The position numbers and the translations under genes were made by a program. Under the pieces are notes generated by a model that was not told where the DNA came from, did no database searches, and saw only the letters and a list, made by a program, of their open reading frames with translations. From positions 30,468,833 to 30,532,832 of the forward strand of contig NC_087062.1 in NCBI RefSeq assembly GCF_963678635.1: a DNA stretch of 64,000 bases. The letters are read 5' to 3'. The stretch's first letter is position 1. Every line of letters begins with the position of its first letter. Below, one piece after another: positions 10,815-24,239 of the stretch. This DNA comes from Symsagittifera roscoffensis. Its lineage: Eukaryota > Xenacoelomorpha > Acoela > Convolutidae.

Positions 10815-12615
10815 AAACTTTTCATGAACGAAAAGTCGAAGTGAGCCTTTGAACTATTCCGGTGGCAAACATATGTAATTTCTTGGTAAGTGTCAAGAGC
10901 CCGTCCACCACAAAAATAAGATGCAGCAAGCGCCGAAATTATCAAGATAACAACAACGTAGAAAGTACGTTGCGATAGGAACGACCATCATACAAAACAC
11001 AGGCAAGTTCATGCGTAAACTTTATGCTGGCTCAGTAGTGCACACGTCTAGAAACCAAAAAAAATTTCTTCGACCAGGGAAATTAAATTCTTCAAAAAAA
11101 ATTTTCTATAAAAAAAATGTTCACAGCTTTTAAAAAAACTTCCAACTTTTGACTAGTTTTTTCAATTATAATTGTGACCAATCCATTTTGCACCTGACTA
11201 AAGCCAGTTATATGCCTGATTAACCCACGCAAGGAAATCATCCTTAACAATTTATACATTCAAGAGTCTGAAAATTGAACAAAAAAAATAATTTAGGGAC
11301 GATCTACAAAACAACCAACTATTAAAAAAGTGAGAAAACCAAATACCAAACTTTGAACTCTGAACCACTCTGAAATGGTTGTTTGTGGATTTTGAGATAC
11401 AATTGACATCCTACTTTTTGTTTAAACCCAGCAATTTTGATAAAACTCCGAAAAACAGGCTTAAAATAACCTCATTTTGCCGACACTCCAGATGAAATGT
11501 TCAACTTTTTTTTTGAAAACCGCAATTTTTTATTAGCGCAGAAAAATTACCTTAAGCAACCAATGAAAAAATAGCCTTGTAACAAAGCTCTACTGAAAAT
11601 CTGCGGAGCAAATCAACCCACCAGCGAACAGCAAAAACACCCTAGAAACTATTTGTTTAGCGAAAAAAATAGACAACAAAAGTTTTGGCTACAGATCCTA
11701 AAAACTGCTCAATTAAACAAAACTGGAAATTGAAGTAGTATGTTCGCAAAGATATGTAATTTCCTGGCTCGACTCTAGAGCCCGTCCACCACAAGATTAA
11801 GATACAGCAAAGCGCCGAAAACATCAAGATAACAACAACGTAGAAAGTACGTTGCGATGGGAACAACCATCATACAAAACACAGGCATGTTCATGCGTAA
11901 ACTTTATGCTGGCTCAGTAGTACAGACGTCTAGAAATCATTCAAGACGCTCTTTGACAAGAAAACTTTTCGAAGAATGAGATCAACCATAAAAAAAGTTC
12001 ACAAGTTTCGAAAAACTTCCGAATTTTGACTACTTTTTGCTAGCCTAAGTATTTTCAAACATAATTGTGACCACCCATTATTGTATCTGACTAAAGCCAG
12101 TAGTAAGCCTAATTGACCCACGCAAAAAAGTCATACCAACATTTTATACTTCCAAGAGTCTGAACCTTGAACAAAAAAAATAATAATTTGGGATGATCTA
12201 GAAAACAACCAACTATCAAAAATTTTAAAAATTTAAATACCAACTTTTGAACTCTGAACCACTCTAAAACTGTTGTTTCTTGATTTTAAGTAACATTTGA
12301 CATCATAAGGTTTGTTAAAACCCAGCAATTTTGAAAAAAGTTCCGAAAATCAGGCCAAAAATGACCTCACTTTTGCGACATTCCAGATGATTAAATTTTT
12401 TTATTTTTTTTTGAAAACCGCTTTTTTTTCTTAACGCAAAAAATTACCTTTAGATATCATTGAAAAAATTAGTCTTGTAACAAAGCTATGCTGAAAATCT
12501 GCGATGCAAACCAACCCCCCAGCTAACAGCAAAAACACCCTAGAAACTATGTTTAAAGCGAAAAAAAAAACAATTTTTCGACAACAATAATTTTTGACAC
12601 CAGATCCTAAAAAAA
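10815..12615. repeat. ~900-bp tandem dimer, copy 2
   Basis: Two subunits with landmark offsets of about 900 bases (10830 to 11735, and 11515 to 12413). They match 5040-6690 and 21150-22990. The conserved hydrophobic minus-strand frame is broken here by a one-base loss (about 10925) and by a stop in the second subunit. Confidence 0.75.
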
Positions 12616-13055
12616 GCTTCATATTGACAAACGTTGAGCAAGATACAATGGTTACTTTGGGCGGGGAAGTTTTCAAGTTAGACATTAATGAGGTTATTGG
12701 CTATCTCCAAAAATAAAGAGGTTTTACTCATAAAAATGATGTTTTGACTACAAAAACGTAATTTTGGATCGTAAATCTCACGTACTTGCTCATAAAAACA
12801 AACTTGCAAATTACGATCCCTCAATCGTAACTGTACCGAGACTTGTGCCAATCCGTCTTGTTTCTCCAAATTTAATGATTTTTCTGAGTTCACCAGTTTT
12901 ATTTTTGCCTAATTTTGCTTTCGTCTACTTTTGACGCATCCGGTAGCTAACTCATTAGTCCTAATAGCTAGTGCTTATATACCAGTTTGAAAGGTCACTT
13001 ATCAATTTTTTTGATTAAATCCTTCGTTCAGCATTGCTTGCGTTTGGTGTTCTTA

Positions 13056-13135
13056 ATCTCGTGTGCCCGTGTCGTTAAGGCTTTGAACAGCTAATCAGTA
13101 TCGTCTCGTGCGTGGATTTGAATCATACCTCTATC
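13056..13135 (+). pseudogene. tRNA-Ser(GCU)-like sequence, copy 2
   Basis: Same relic as at 7121-7196 with a slightly better D-arm region (GTGTCGTTAAGG). The GCTAATC anticodon-loop segment and the GGATTTGAATCATACC B-box-like segment are conserved. It shares all 3' differences with the copy at 23423-23502. Not a convincing functional tRNA. Confidence 0.5.
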
Positions 13136-13904
13136 GAAATATTTTTAAGTGACTACATTTTAGTTTTCGACAACTCCTTTTTTAATTTTTCACAAATATG
13201 CAAATTAAAATGACATTTGTTTTTTTAATTTTGCTCTCAACAAAAAAAGATACTACTGTGATAATGTGGTCCCTTTAAAGCGATCATGTCACTTGATAAT
13301 AAAAAATTGTGTAATATTTTTGAGCCAATCTTTCAGAAAGATGTCGCATCATATTTTCAAACAATTTACTTATTCGCTTCTCCTAAAACCGGTTATCAAA
13401 TTGGATAATTAATAAATTGCCATGATTTCGATGACATATAAGTTAAACCAATTATTGTAATTGAATAGTAAAAAAATTTAACCGGAGCGTTTTTCTTGAA
13501 ATAACTCAGGATAATAATTATACTTTGTAACCTGAACAACTCAACATATTTAGCAATATTTTCAGATTGAATATTTTATTCACAATTTATTTTTTAAATT
13601 TTTATATTCTACACGTAGTTGTGACCTGTCTATCATAGTAGTCTAGCGAGGGACTCTATCATAGTAGTTCCCAGGGTGTAAACTGGATGTGCTCTTATCT
13701 CATCTCAAATCTAGTTAACCAATGTTGTAGACTTTGTTAGTGGATTCCGCTGGCCATGGTTAAATCCTTGCTTTTAATTTCGCATTGCTATAGATAGGAA
13801 CTCCAGTCCTAGCTTTTAACTGTTCATATGCAAGTTCAGTATAGAACCAAAATTGGGACTCCACTTACAGTTCGGAGAACTTTTGTAAAAAAAAAATAAT
13901 TGAA

Positions 13905-16500
13905 CAAAAAAAGCAAAAAATGACCCAGGCTTCAAAATACCTAGAATTAGTAAAATTTAAAACAGTATCTAACAATCTGCTTGCATTATAATAATACTTG
14001 AGCCTTGTGGATTGATTTATTATTCTCCAACCCCCGATCACAAATCAAAACTTTAAGTAAGATTAAGTATGTTTTTCTTAAAATAATCTTTAATCACCGA
14101 GAAAGAACAAAATCAAATGATTAGATTTAAAAATTTTCAATTTCATCCACCTTCAATTGGTGTGATTTTTCTAAAACAAATCTAGATGGTTACAGCTGTA
14201 AATAGGAAACACATGATGGCGCTAATCAATTCCAAGAACTAACTTTACTCGAATAAAACTAAATTTTCTTTAGATTGTTCTTGGCTTTTTTAAGCTCAGT
14301 TAAGATTGTTCTTTGTTTTTGAATTTTTTAATGAATCAAAACTTTGTTTGCTAGAATACCCCTTTTTTAATAATTCTTTTATGAAACACAAAGAAAAAAA
14401 TATTTATTAGAGCCTAAACAATGCAAATAATTAAACATCGGAAAGTTTGTGTCAATGATATAATTTTTTTTTCAAAGCAGACCAAGAAATAACGTCACTG
14501 AGATAGCTCCAGCATAGAAAAATCAATTGTCCTTGTGATGTTTGATTGAGGGCAAAAAAAAATTTTCACCATGGCCGAATCAAAGCAAAAATTTAAACAG
14601 ACAACAAAAAAAAAGAAAAAATGAAAAAGCACATTTATCTACGATCAAAAAGAATTTTTTCTTCAATTTTACTTTCCAATAAGTCGCGCCTATAGATGTA
14701 ACTATAATATTGGTAGTTTTTAAGGTTTTGCAACCCAAGATATGGACATCTTTCTTTTTGTTGCGAAAATTAACTTGAGCAAAACCCTGGAAATTGATTT
14801 TTCTCTTTTTTGCACACAGATGATTAAGTCTAACAAATTTCAAATTCTTCCACCTTCGATAGTTGTGATTTTCTTAAAGCAAACCTAGATTGTCAAAGCT
14901 GTAAGCAAGGAACCCACAATCGCGCTAAGCAATTCCAAAAACTAACTTCACTCGAAAAAAAGTACATTTTCACGCCCCAAATTAAGTGAAAAAATAAGCT
15001 ATTGTAAGCCTGCAAGCTCACCTCTGTAGTTTGAATTCAGACCAAAATTCAAAAATTTTAAATGTGTTTTTCTCGACACTACGAAAAAATTTGCCAAACT
15101 TTTAAGTATTGTTCCAATTACGACTAAATGGGTTTTAATGAGATAAATTACTCAACCCCGTCCGATGATTATTTGTGGTACCTGATTTTGCGTGGAAACA
15201 AAAAAAACTAAAACACACCCGAATACAAAGTTCCTCCCCATTTTTCAAATAATAATCATAATAATGTGTTTTTTTGCGAATAGCAAAGGAGCTATCAGTA
15301 GGCCTTAACAGCCCTGTCGGGGATAGTCCAGTTATATTATATCCCCACATCGCCGTTTTGTGCGTCTAGAGCTTTCACGTGGTATCACTATTGCAGGCGA
15401 AATAGGTCAAGCTGTGGTAGATCTGAAGTTAGAAGTCAAGTGAGAGCTGGTCCTCGCACACTATCATTGTCATGGCACGGGATCGAATACACGATCTGAC
15501 GATTTCAAATTGAACGCGTTACCACTATGCTAGGCACCTCCAAATGGTCTTATTAAAAAAATTTCACTACTAATCATTCGTTGAGTCGAAAATCAGAGAG
15601 GAAGTATACCTTGCTCTGAAAATTTTTTTCAGTCTGATTATGTTTCGAATTTCTTTGAGCTTGAAATATTTTGATTCAGCTTTCAAAGTCAAAAAATGAA
15701 TAAAACCTTGAAAAATTCCATCTGAAATCTCACACTATAATGCACTAACTTTTAATGTGGTGGGCTTATGAGAATCTTATTTGGTTACATGTCTTTACAA
15801 AACTTAGTTTTTTTCAAATCCTCTTTTTTTTAAATTCTTTTTTAAAAATGTCTTATTCCTCTGGCCTTTAAGAGGCAGCAGGAACATTCGGGTTTAAGCC
15901 CTTAAATGAGCAGTCTAGTCATGGCTTCTTCACTTTTTGGGTTGCTTTTTTTGAAAATTATGTTTTTTCTAGTATAGATAAATCGTTAACTTTAAGCCTT
16001 TATAGGCTAAACAGCGCTCATGTTCTGGTAGAGAATTTAGTCTCTGATCAGGTTTTTCTAATTCAGCCTGAAAACTGAAAAGGTTCAAACCAATTTTTCT
16101 CGACACTGAGATAGTTTTTTGTATGTTGAATTCCCATGCAAAAACGGGAACTGATAGATTAAACAATTTCTTTTAGATCGGTTTTTCAACTGGTCAACAA
16201 ATCGTTTGCGATGAGAAAATGATATTCTTGGGTTATTTATGTTCATTGAAGTTTGCTCACAAGAAAGATGGAGTCAATGTAACTATGTAACCCTAACCAG
16301 ATAGCAATAAATAGCCAGATAATAACAACAGTGGTTGAGGGTGAAAGCATCGAAAATAGCTGACGCTACCATTCTAACTTTCAATAACGGAACTATTCCA
16401 TTCAACAGTAAGGCAAAAAAAATGAAAATGAAAAAAATCATTTCGGCAAGTTTTCTGTCTTTTTTTAAACAATTTTTGCATGAAGGGTTAAGTATGCAAA
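13905..16500. repeat. Second duplicated block (B), copy 1
   Basis: Matches 26315-28580 from AAATGACCCAGGCTTC through TGACGCTACCATTC to the TTTGCATGAAGGGTT stretch. It contains a minus-strand SINE-like repeat (15130-15537). Bases about 15887-16287 have no counterpart in the second copy, where the flanking sequences are adjacent, so one copy has a ~400-bp indel. No protein-coding gene is supported. Short ORFs here are AT-rich and not preserved between the two copies. Confidence 0.75.
15130..15537 (-). repeat. tRNA-derived SINE-like repeat
   Basis: The minus strand at its head (15537-15471) has an A-box-like TAGCATAGTGGTAACGCG and a B-box-like GTATTCGATCCCGTGCC at tRNA-like spacing, followed by a ~340-bp unrelated body. 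The arrangement is that of a Pol III-transcribed tRNA-derived SINE. The same head and body occur at 27540-27946, and a body-only relic is at about 55230-55445. No clear target-site duplication was seen because the whole element sits inside a duplicated block. Confidence 0.55.
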
Positions 16501-17703
16501 ATAAGTACGTTGAAAAAACTTAAACATGGCGAGATGATGAAACTCGCATTCAAATATAATAGATTCAATTTTTTGTCCAAAAATGAAAATTGTTACACCA
16601 GCATCAACATCAAGCGCAAGAACTATTTTTTTCAAACTTAATCGCCTTTTTCCCGTTATTCAAGCTTCTGAAAACGTTGCTGGAATCGAGAAAACAACTT
16701 TTTCGTTGTGTAAAATTAGCTTTATTGATGGATATCTTGCATCAAAAAAATGCTTCACAAAAACAGCGACTTTAACATTGAGAAAAAAATTTCGAATTCT
16801 AAAGCACTATTCATCCCTCAACAAAAAGAAAAAAAGGTTAAGCTTGTTTTTGATCTTAGTTGATCTTTGTTTCTTCGCTGATGTTACAATATTTTGCCGA
16901 GAGAGAGAGATAAACAACGACTTTTTGGGGTAATTAGCTTTTATGGGGTAAATCAAAAACAAAATTGAATTTATACAAGTTGTCAGAAAATTTAAGATTG
17001 AAAATTAGTTAAGTTCTACATGTGTTGCATCGGCATTTGACGAAGAAGGTGCAGGAAGAGTCGGGGGAAATATTTGATTGAAGATCACCGAAAAAAAAAC
17101 TTCCAAACGGTCATTTTTATCTTCTTTTTCTACAAAAATTTCCAAAGGGTCAATTTTATCTTCTTTATCTAGTGCTTTTAGACAAAAATCTCAAGCTTGT
17201 TGCCTACTGCGATTGGTCTGAAGGCTCTGTCTTTATTAGTGAAGGCAATCATTTTATCTCCAAAATAATTTTCACTTTTGTCTCTTCCAGTTTTGTTTTT
17301 CAATATGAACATTGACTTGAGACTCGTAGATTCTGCGCTTTGCCCTGATTCACCAACAAGAATCATACATTTTGGCGAGCAAACTGTTTTTACTGGACAA
17401 GCTATCGGTTTCCTTTTGTGAAAAAAAGTATGGCTTCGCTTAAATAGTCTACAATTACAAAAAAATATATAATTTTTTTCAATTTTATGCAAAAACTTGA
17501 CTGGTTATAATTATAATGAAAAATATAATGGGTTTCTCCGATAAATGGAAGGGCTTATAAAGCCTTCGGAAGTTTTAGTTTTCTAATCTGTATCGTTATA
17601 TATCCAATAAGGTCCAAGTTTGTATGTTGAATTAGTTCTAATAAGATTTAAAATAGTTCCAATAAAATCTGATAATTTTTTCTTGACGCTCTTTCCAAAA
17701 AAT
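16500..17703. other. Unassigned spacer between block B and unit 3
   Basis: AT-rich, single-copy within this window. It contains a 116-codon frame on plus (16583-16933) and a 104-codon frame on minus (17178-17492), both with low-complexity, lysine/phenylalanine-rich composition and no recognisable motif. I see no gene, RNA or mobile element here. Confidence 0.5.
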
Positions 17704-19990
17704 TTTCACTTGGCTGCCAATTCGTTTATGTAGAAGAATGACTCGTTGCCAAACAGTTGGTTTAGTGGATGAAGTTGAAATTTTTGAAAAACGAACGTTT
17801 TTGTTTCATCAAAGGTTGCTCTGGTTCCTTTGAGGTTTTCCATGATGAGAACATATTCTCTCCATGGAATATTGTACTTTCCGTCATTGACTTTACTGAA
17901 TAGAAGAAAATCATGCATCTCTCTATAGAGCGATAAAGGAAGCGTTCTAAGGTGCATGAGACGGTCTTTGCACTCGGTGTTTTAGAAATAACTCAATAGA
18001 ACGAAGTGCACCTTTACTCGGATACCACATCTGTATTCCATATAGTAAGATTGGTATCAAAAGTCCTCGAAGTAATTAGTTTCCTATATTGGTTGGTAAG
18101 AAGAGATATTTTACGTCTCAACATTTAGAATGAGGCATACGCCTTATTATACCTCATGTTTGAATGTACATCCCAATTCAGAGTATCTGGAAATTCTATG
18201 CCTAGATCAATCTCAATGCTTTTCTGTTCAAACACGTGTGAGTCAAAGCAGAGCTCCTTGTTGTCGTTACCTTTAAAGACTAAAAATACGCTTTTTTTCA
18301 ATGTTTACTCCCATTGAATTGTCTTTGCACCATTTCGATAGCTTATCCAGAGCGCACTGAAGACCCTGTTTGGCACTAATACAAGCCTTTAGATCATGCG
18401 CAATTAGGACACAAATAGCACCATTACTTTCAATTAGAGACGGTATAAATTACCCGGTGAGGTTTTATGTTCGAGTTATCACGTTTTTTGAATACTGGGA
18501 CAATAATGATTCTTTCTATTGGGAGTGAAATTCTCCTTTATTGCAAATTTTTTTTTTAGTAGAGTGTATATCGATGTTTTTAGTTGAGTGAGTCAATGTT
18601 GGTGCACAATTTCTTGGAAGTTTTTTTTCGGAAATTCATCTGGCTTACATGCTTTGTTGGCATCAATATGCATTAACTCATTTTTAACTTCTTTTGTTGT
18701 AAAACATAGAGAGATCAGTATGCGGGGATTAATATCGTCAGCATGATTACCAGTGAACTCAAATTTTGGTTTGAATACAATTTCAAAAAGTTGGTTAAAC
18801 CATTTTACTTTGTGGGCATCTTCAGTTGCTTTTTCTTTGTTGCAGATCATGGTATCGGGTAGGATATCATGACATTTTAGGGCTTTGAAGTTTTTATAAT
18901 TTTAGTCAAATTGCTTACATTTTAAAAAAATTTTTTCATAGTTACACTTGTCATTTTCTATATCATCCTTGTTTTGAGAAGCAAGCAGTATGATGTCATC
19001 ATGCCTTTTTAAAGAAAAAATTTGGAAGCTGTTTGCTTAATATTTATTTTTTCCTAATATTACGTAAAGTAGAAGAAGTGATTCAAGAAGGTAAACAAGG
19101 TTTGTGTTTTGTTCGAATCCGCGCACTAGTTATACCATAAGTTCAGTTAAACCTGGGTATTATTGTAACAATGAGGACTGAGGGGTTTTTAGAAAGAAAA
19201 TCATTTTCCACAATCCAATCTACTTTTGAAAAAAAAAATCTTTTTTGTTTGGAATTTTTGCTTGTCAATGATTGTAGCAAAAATTAGACAATAAGGATAA
19301 TGGTTGCTGAGAGCGTTTCCGTAATTTGAATACCCTTTGTGCAGAGATATGTTAGTGCACCATTTTGTCAGTTTACTTGAGTTGTTTGATAAAACAACTT
19401 GTAGCGGATTGCTGATAACCTCGTCAACTATTATCTGTCCATACTTATTGTGGAAAAAGGGATCAGAAAGTGTCTGTTCGGAGTCATCATTTGACAACAT
19501 TGTATGCCAGTTAGTACCAGGAAGGTTTATGTCACCGGTAAGGAGGACGTTATCAAAATTGTTTTGTACGCATAGTAGGTGAACGCCTGAAAATAGATCA
19601 TGAAAACGGGTGTACTCCCATCAGTAACGACTATCGCTAAGCGCAGATAAAACGTTGGCTATCAGTACTCGGTTGCTTTTTGTTATTACCTTGCCAAAAA
19701 AAATCTTCTTTGCTGAAATTTGGAATCGTAATTTCTTGGAACGCAAGACTTTTCCTTACACCTACTAGCACTCCTCCGTGTTTTGTGCTATCCTTTGATT
19801 GACTTAACCTGTCACCTCTGTGGATTTTAAAATCGGATAAGTAAAGTGCTGTGTCGGGCAGTGACTGTGTCGGCAAAGTTTCTGTAAGGCAAATAATATC
19901 GATATTTTCTTGGATAACGGCGTTTGCGAAATTTTTCCGACGACTATTATCCACAATGCTCCTTCCGTTGTAAGCAAATACAGATATAAA
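17704..19990 (-). pseudogene. EEP/RT non-LTR retrotransposon ORF2 remnant, copy 3
   Basis: Minus strand from 19990: EEP N-terminus (DIICLTETLPTQSLPDTALY), EEP C-half (about 19500-19210), linker (18850-18593), a short piece of RT, then an abrupt join near 18445. About 430 bases that hold RT fingers and palm A/B in copy 1 (about 1855-2283) are deleted at this join. After it come the end of the palm, thumb motifs (about 18240-17980) and a C-terminal extension (LPLSLYREMHDFLLFSK ... FFYINELAAK) down to 17704 that copy 1 lacks. Non-functional. The deletion is a useful marker of the history of the duplication. Confidence 0.8.
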
Positions 19991-21149
19991 ATCTTTTGTT
20001 TTTAGTCAAATCGCGTCGTTATCAAAAGATTTAATTAGGCTTCAAAAGATTTATAAGGTATCAAAAGACTGTATAGGTACCAAAAGATTTATTAGTGTAG
20101 GTGCTAAAAAATTTCTTAGAGATTAAGAGGGTGCACGTTTTTTCGTCCAAACTAGCAAGCGTTGAGCGTCCGTTATCAATTTTACTGCTCATTGGTTCTT
20201 TCAAACAGTTTTCGTTCTACATCCATGAGATGACTTCAATGTGGAAAACTATTCCATGTCTGAAATTCCTTTGAACTATTAAGTTTTCTTAAGTTTCCCT
20301 GAGATTGTTTGACACTGGGTTTGATATCTCTTCAAGCAAAACGACACATTTGTATGTTTTAATCTGATGATTATTTCCCTACAAAATGTTTCAACTTAAC
20401 TATTTCATTTTTCTTGTGAATCAATTTTTTATCCTATTCTGCTACTCTTCTTTGATCTTACCTGCTGTTATGGATTCCACAAACAAAAAACTGATACACT
20501 GAACAGCTCAAATTTAATCCAAAATAGGCAAATTTGCGGAATCCGCAACCTTATTTGCGGAATGCGGAACAGTTTGTGAAACCCACAAACACATAATAAG
20601 TCATACGTGTAACTCAAATGATGTGTTGCGGAATCCACAACTGTACGCGGAATCCGCAATTTGCAAGCTGCATCCGCAAATTGATGATGGAACCCAAAAT
20701 TTGTCAGTGGAATCCGCATTTCCTTCGCGGATTCCATCTACATTTGTTTATAAGAAGTAGCGTTTCAAATTACAATTTGTTTACTTTTCGTCACCAGCGA
20801 ATTCAATCTCAATCTTTAAGTTGATAAGATACTAGAATAAATATTAAACATTTGATCTCGTTCTGGCCCCTAAGTTTGATCTCAAATCCTATTAAACACC
20901 CAACTTAGATCTCAATTCCTTCGAACTCAATTCCCATTTTTTCCTCCTCAAGCCAGAGCTTATTTATATTGCCGGAGACCCTTGATAAAAAATGAAAACC
21001 ATTTGCTACATGACGCCTTGATAACAGCTGCCACCTAGTTGAGTTTAAAAAGGTCGTGGTGAAAAATCTAATGTCTATCGATGGCCAGAAACGTATTTGG
21101 ACATACAACAATCAAGAAAAAATTACAGTTTTGCCCAAACAAAAATTGT

Positions 21150-22990
21150 AAACTTTTTTGCATGAAAAATCGAAAAGAGCCTTTGAACTATTCCGTTGGC
21201 AAACACATGTAATTTCTTGGTAAGTGTCAAGAGCCCGTCCACCACGAAGATAAGATGCAGCAAAGCGCCGAAATTATCAACATAACAACAACGTAGAAAG
21301 TACGTTGCGATAGGAACGACCATCATACAAAACACAGGCAAGTTCATGCGTAAATTTTATGCTGGCTCAGTAGTACACACGTCTAGAAACCAAAAAAAGT
21401 TCTTTGACCAGGAAAATTAAATTTTTCAAAAAAACAGATTTTCTATAAAAAAAAAATGAGCACAGATTTTGAAAAACTTCCAACTTTTGACTAGTTTTTA
21501 CAATTATAATTGTGACCTATCCATTTTGCACCTGACTAAATCCAGTTATATGCCTGATTAACCCTTGCAAGGAAGTCATCCTTAACAATTTATACATTCA
21601 AGAGTCTGAAAATTGAACAAAAAAAATAAATAATTTGGGGACGATCTACAAAACAACCAACTATCAAAAAAGTGAAAAAACCAAACTTTGAACTCTGAAC
21701 CTCTCTGAAATGGTTGTTTGTGGATTTTAAGAATCAATTGACATCTTAATTTTTGTTTAAACCCAGCAATTTTGATAAAACTCCGAAAAACAGGCTTAAA
21801 ATGACCTCATTTTGCCGACACTTCAGATGAAATGTACAATTTTTTTTTGAAAACCGCAATTTTTTATTAGCGCAAAAAAATTACCTTAAGCAACCAATGA
21901 AAAAATAGCCTTGTAACAAAGCTCTACTGAAAATCTGCGGAGCAAATCAACCCACCAGCGAACAGCAAAATCACCCTAAAAACTATGTGTTTAGCGAAAA
22001 AAAATTGAACAACCCAAGTTTTGGCTACAGATCCTAAAAACTGCTCAATTAAACAAAACTGGAAAGTTTTCATGGATGAAAAATTGCAAAGATCATTTAA
22101 AGTAGTATGTTGGCAAAGATATGTAATTTCCTGGCTCGACTCTAGAGCCCGTCCACCACAAGTTTAAGATACAGCAAAGCGCCGAAAACAACAAGATAAC
22201 AACAACGTAGAAAGTACGTTGAGATGGGAACAACCATCAAACAAAACACAGGCATGTTCATGCGCAAACTTTATGCTGGCTCAGCAGTACACACGTCTAA
22301 AAATCATTAAAGACGCTCTTTGACAAGGAAACCTTTCGAAGAATGAGATCAACCATAAAAAAAGTTCACAAGTTTCGAAAAACTTCCGAATTTTGACTAC
22401 TTTTTGCTAGCCTAAGTATTTTCAAACATAATTGTGACCAACCCATTATTGTATCTGACTAAAGCCAGTAGTAAGCCTAATTGACCCACGCAAAAAAGTC
22501 ATACCAACATTTTATACTTCCAAGAGTCTGAACCTTGAACAAAAAAAATAATAATTTGGGATGATCTAGAAAACAACCAACTATCAAAAATTTGAAAAAA
22601 TTAAATACCAACTTTTGAACTCTGAACCACTCTAAAACTGTTGTTTCTTGATTTTAAGTAACATTTGACATCATAAGGTTTGTTAAAACCCAGCAATTTT
22701 GAAAAAAATTCCGAAAATCAGGCCAAAAATGACCTCACTTTTGCGACATTCCAGATGATTAAATTTTTTTATTTTTTTTTGAAAACCGCTTTTTTTCTTA
22801 ACGCAAAAAATTACCTTTAGATATCATTGAAAAAATTAGTCTTGTAACAAAGCTATGCTGAAAATCTGCGATGCAAACCAACCCCCCAGCTAACAGCAAA
22901 AACACCCTAGAAACTATGTTTAAAGCGAAAAAAAAAACAATTTTTCGACAACAATAATTTTTGACACCAGATCCTAAAAAGTGCTTCATA
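21150..22990. repeat. ~900-bp tandem dimer, copy 3
   Basis: Two subunits homologous to those at 5040-6690 and 10815-12615, with the same landmarks (GCTGGCTCAG near 21360 and 22270, ACAGATCCTAAAAA near 22025 and 22970). Near-identical to copy 2 in the second subunit. Confidence 0.75.
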
Positions 22991-23422
22991 TTGACAAACG
23001 TTGAGCAAGATACAATGATTACTTTGGACGGGGAAATTTTTAAGTTAGACATTAATGAGGTTATTGGTTATCTTCAAAAATAAAGAGGTTTTACTCATAA
23101 AAATGATGTTTTGACTACAAAAACGTAATTTTGGATCGTAAATCTCACGCACTTGCTCATTAAAACAAACTTGCAAATTGCGATCTCTCAATCGTAGCTG
23201 TACCGAGACTTGTGCCGATTCGTCTTGTTTCTCCAAATTTTGTTAATTTTCTGAGTTCATTAGTTTTATTTTTGCCTAATTTTGCATTCGTCTACTTTTG
23301 ACGCATCCGGTAGCTAAATCTTTAGTCCTAATAGCTAGTGCTTATATACCAGTTTGAAAGGTCAATTATCAATATTTTTGATTAAATCCTTCGTTCAGCA
23401 TTGCTTGCGTTTGGTGTTCTTA

Positions 23423-23502
23423 ATCTCGTGTGCCCGTGTCGTTAAGGCTTTGAACAGCTAATCAGTATCGTCTCGTGCGTGGATTTGAATCATACCTCTA
23501 TC
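23423..23502 (+). pseudogene. tRNA-Ser(GCU)-like sequence, copy 3
   Basis: Third copy of the relic, with the A-box-like, GCTAATC and B-box-like segments all preserved. Imperfect stems argue against function. Confidence 0.5.
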
Positions 23503-24239
23503 GAAATATTTTTAAGTGACAACATTTTAGTTTTCGACATCTCCTTTTTTAATTTTTCACAAATATGCAAATTAAAATGACATTTGTTTTTCTAATTATG
23601 CTCTCAACAAAAAAGGATACTACTGTGATTATGTGGTCCCTTTAGAGCGATCATGTCACCTGATAATAAAAAATTGTGTAATATTTTTGAGCCAATTTTT
23701 CAGAAAGATGTCGCATCATATTTTCAAACAAATTAAGTATTCGCTTCTCCTAAAACCGGTTATCAAAGTGGATAATTAATAAATTGCCATAATTTCGATG
23801 ACATATAAGTTAAACCAATTATTGTAATTGAATAGTAAAAAAAATTAACCGGAGCGTTTTTCTGGAAATAACTCAGGATAATAATTACATTTTGTAGCCT
23901 GAACAACTCAACATATTTCGCGATATTTTCAGATTGAATGTTTTATACACAATTTAGTTTTTAAATTTTTATATTCTACACGTATGTGTGACCTTTCTAT
24001 CATAGTAGTCTAGCGAGGGACTCTATCATAGTAGTTCCCAGGGTGTAAACTGGATGTGCTCTTATCTCATCTCAAATCTAGTTAACCAATGTTGTAAGCT
24101 TTATTGGTGGATTCCGCTGGCCATGGTTAAATCCTTGCTTTTTAATTTCGCATTGCTATAGATAGGAACTCCAGTCCTAGCTTTTAACTGTTCATATGCA
24201 AGTTCAGTATAAAACCGAAATTGGGACTCCACTTAGATT

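Larger units (their letters stand above)
8880..13885. repeat. Segmental duplication unit, copy 2
   Basis: Second direct copy. It starts abruptly inside the EEP domain (all RT lost) and continues through the ATCAAAAGATTT stretch (about 9670-9740), a short version of the GGAATCC motif region (10140-10400), the ~900-bp dimer and a tRNA-Ser-like sequence, to about 13885. It lacks the ~1-kb terminal block and is instead followed by the SINE-bearing block at 13905. By eye, 11950-13880 and its counterpart in copy 3 are nearly identical over long stretches, so these two separated last. Confidence 0.8.

Noticed and set aside
16583-16933. 116-aa plus-strand ORF as a gene
   Set aside because: Low-complexity K/F/L-rich composition in AT-rich DNA, no motif and no sign of conservation.
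17178-17492. 104-aa minus-strand ORF as a gene
   Set aside because: No signal, domain or family resemblance. Single occurrence.
7121-23502. Functional tRNA-Ser genes in the duplicated units
   Set aside because: Arms do not pair well and the acceptor stem is unconvincing. Recorded as relics.
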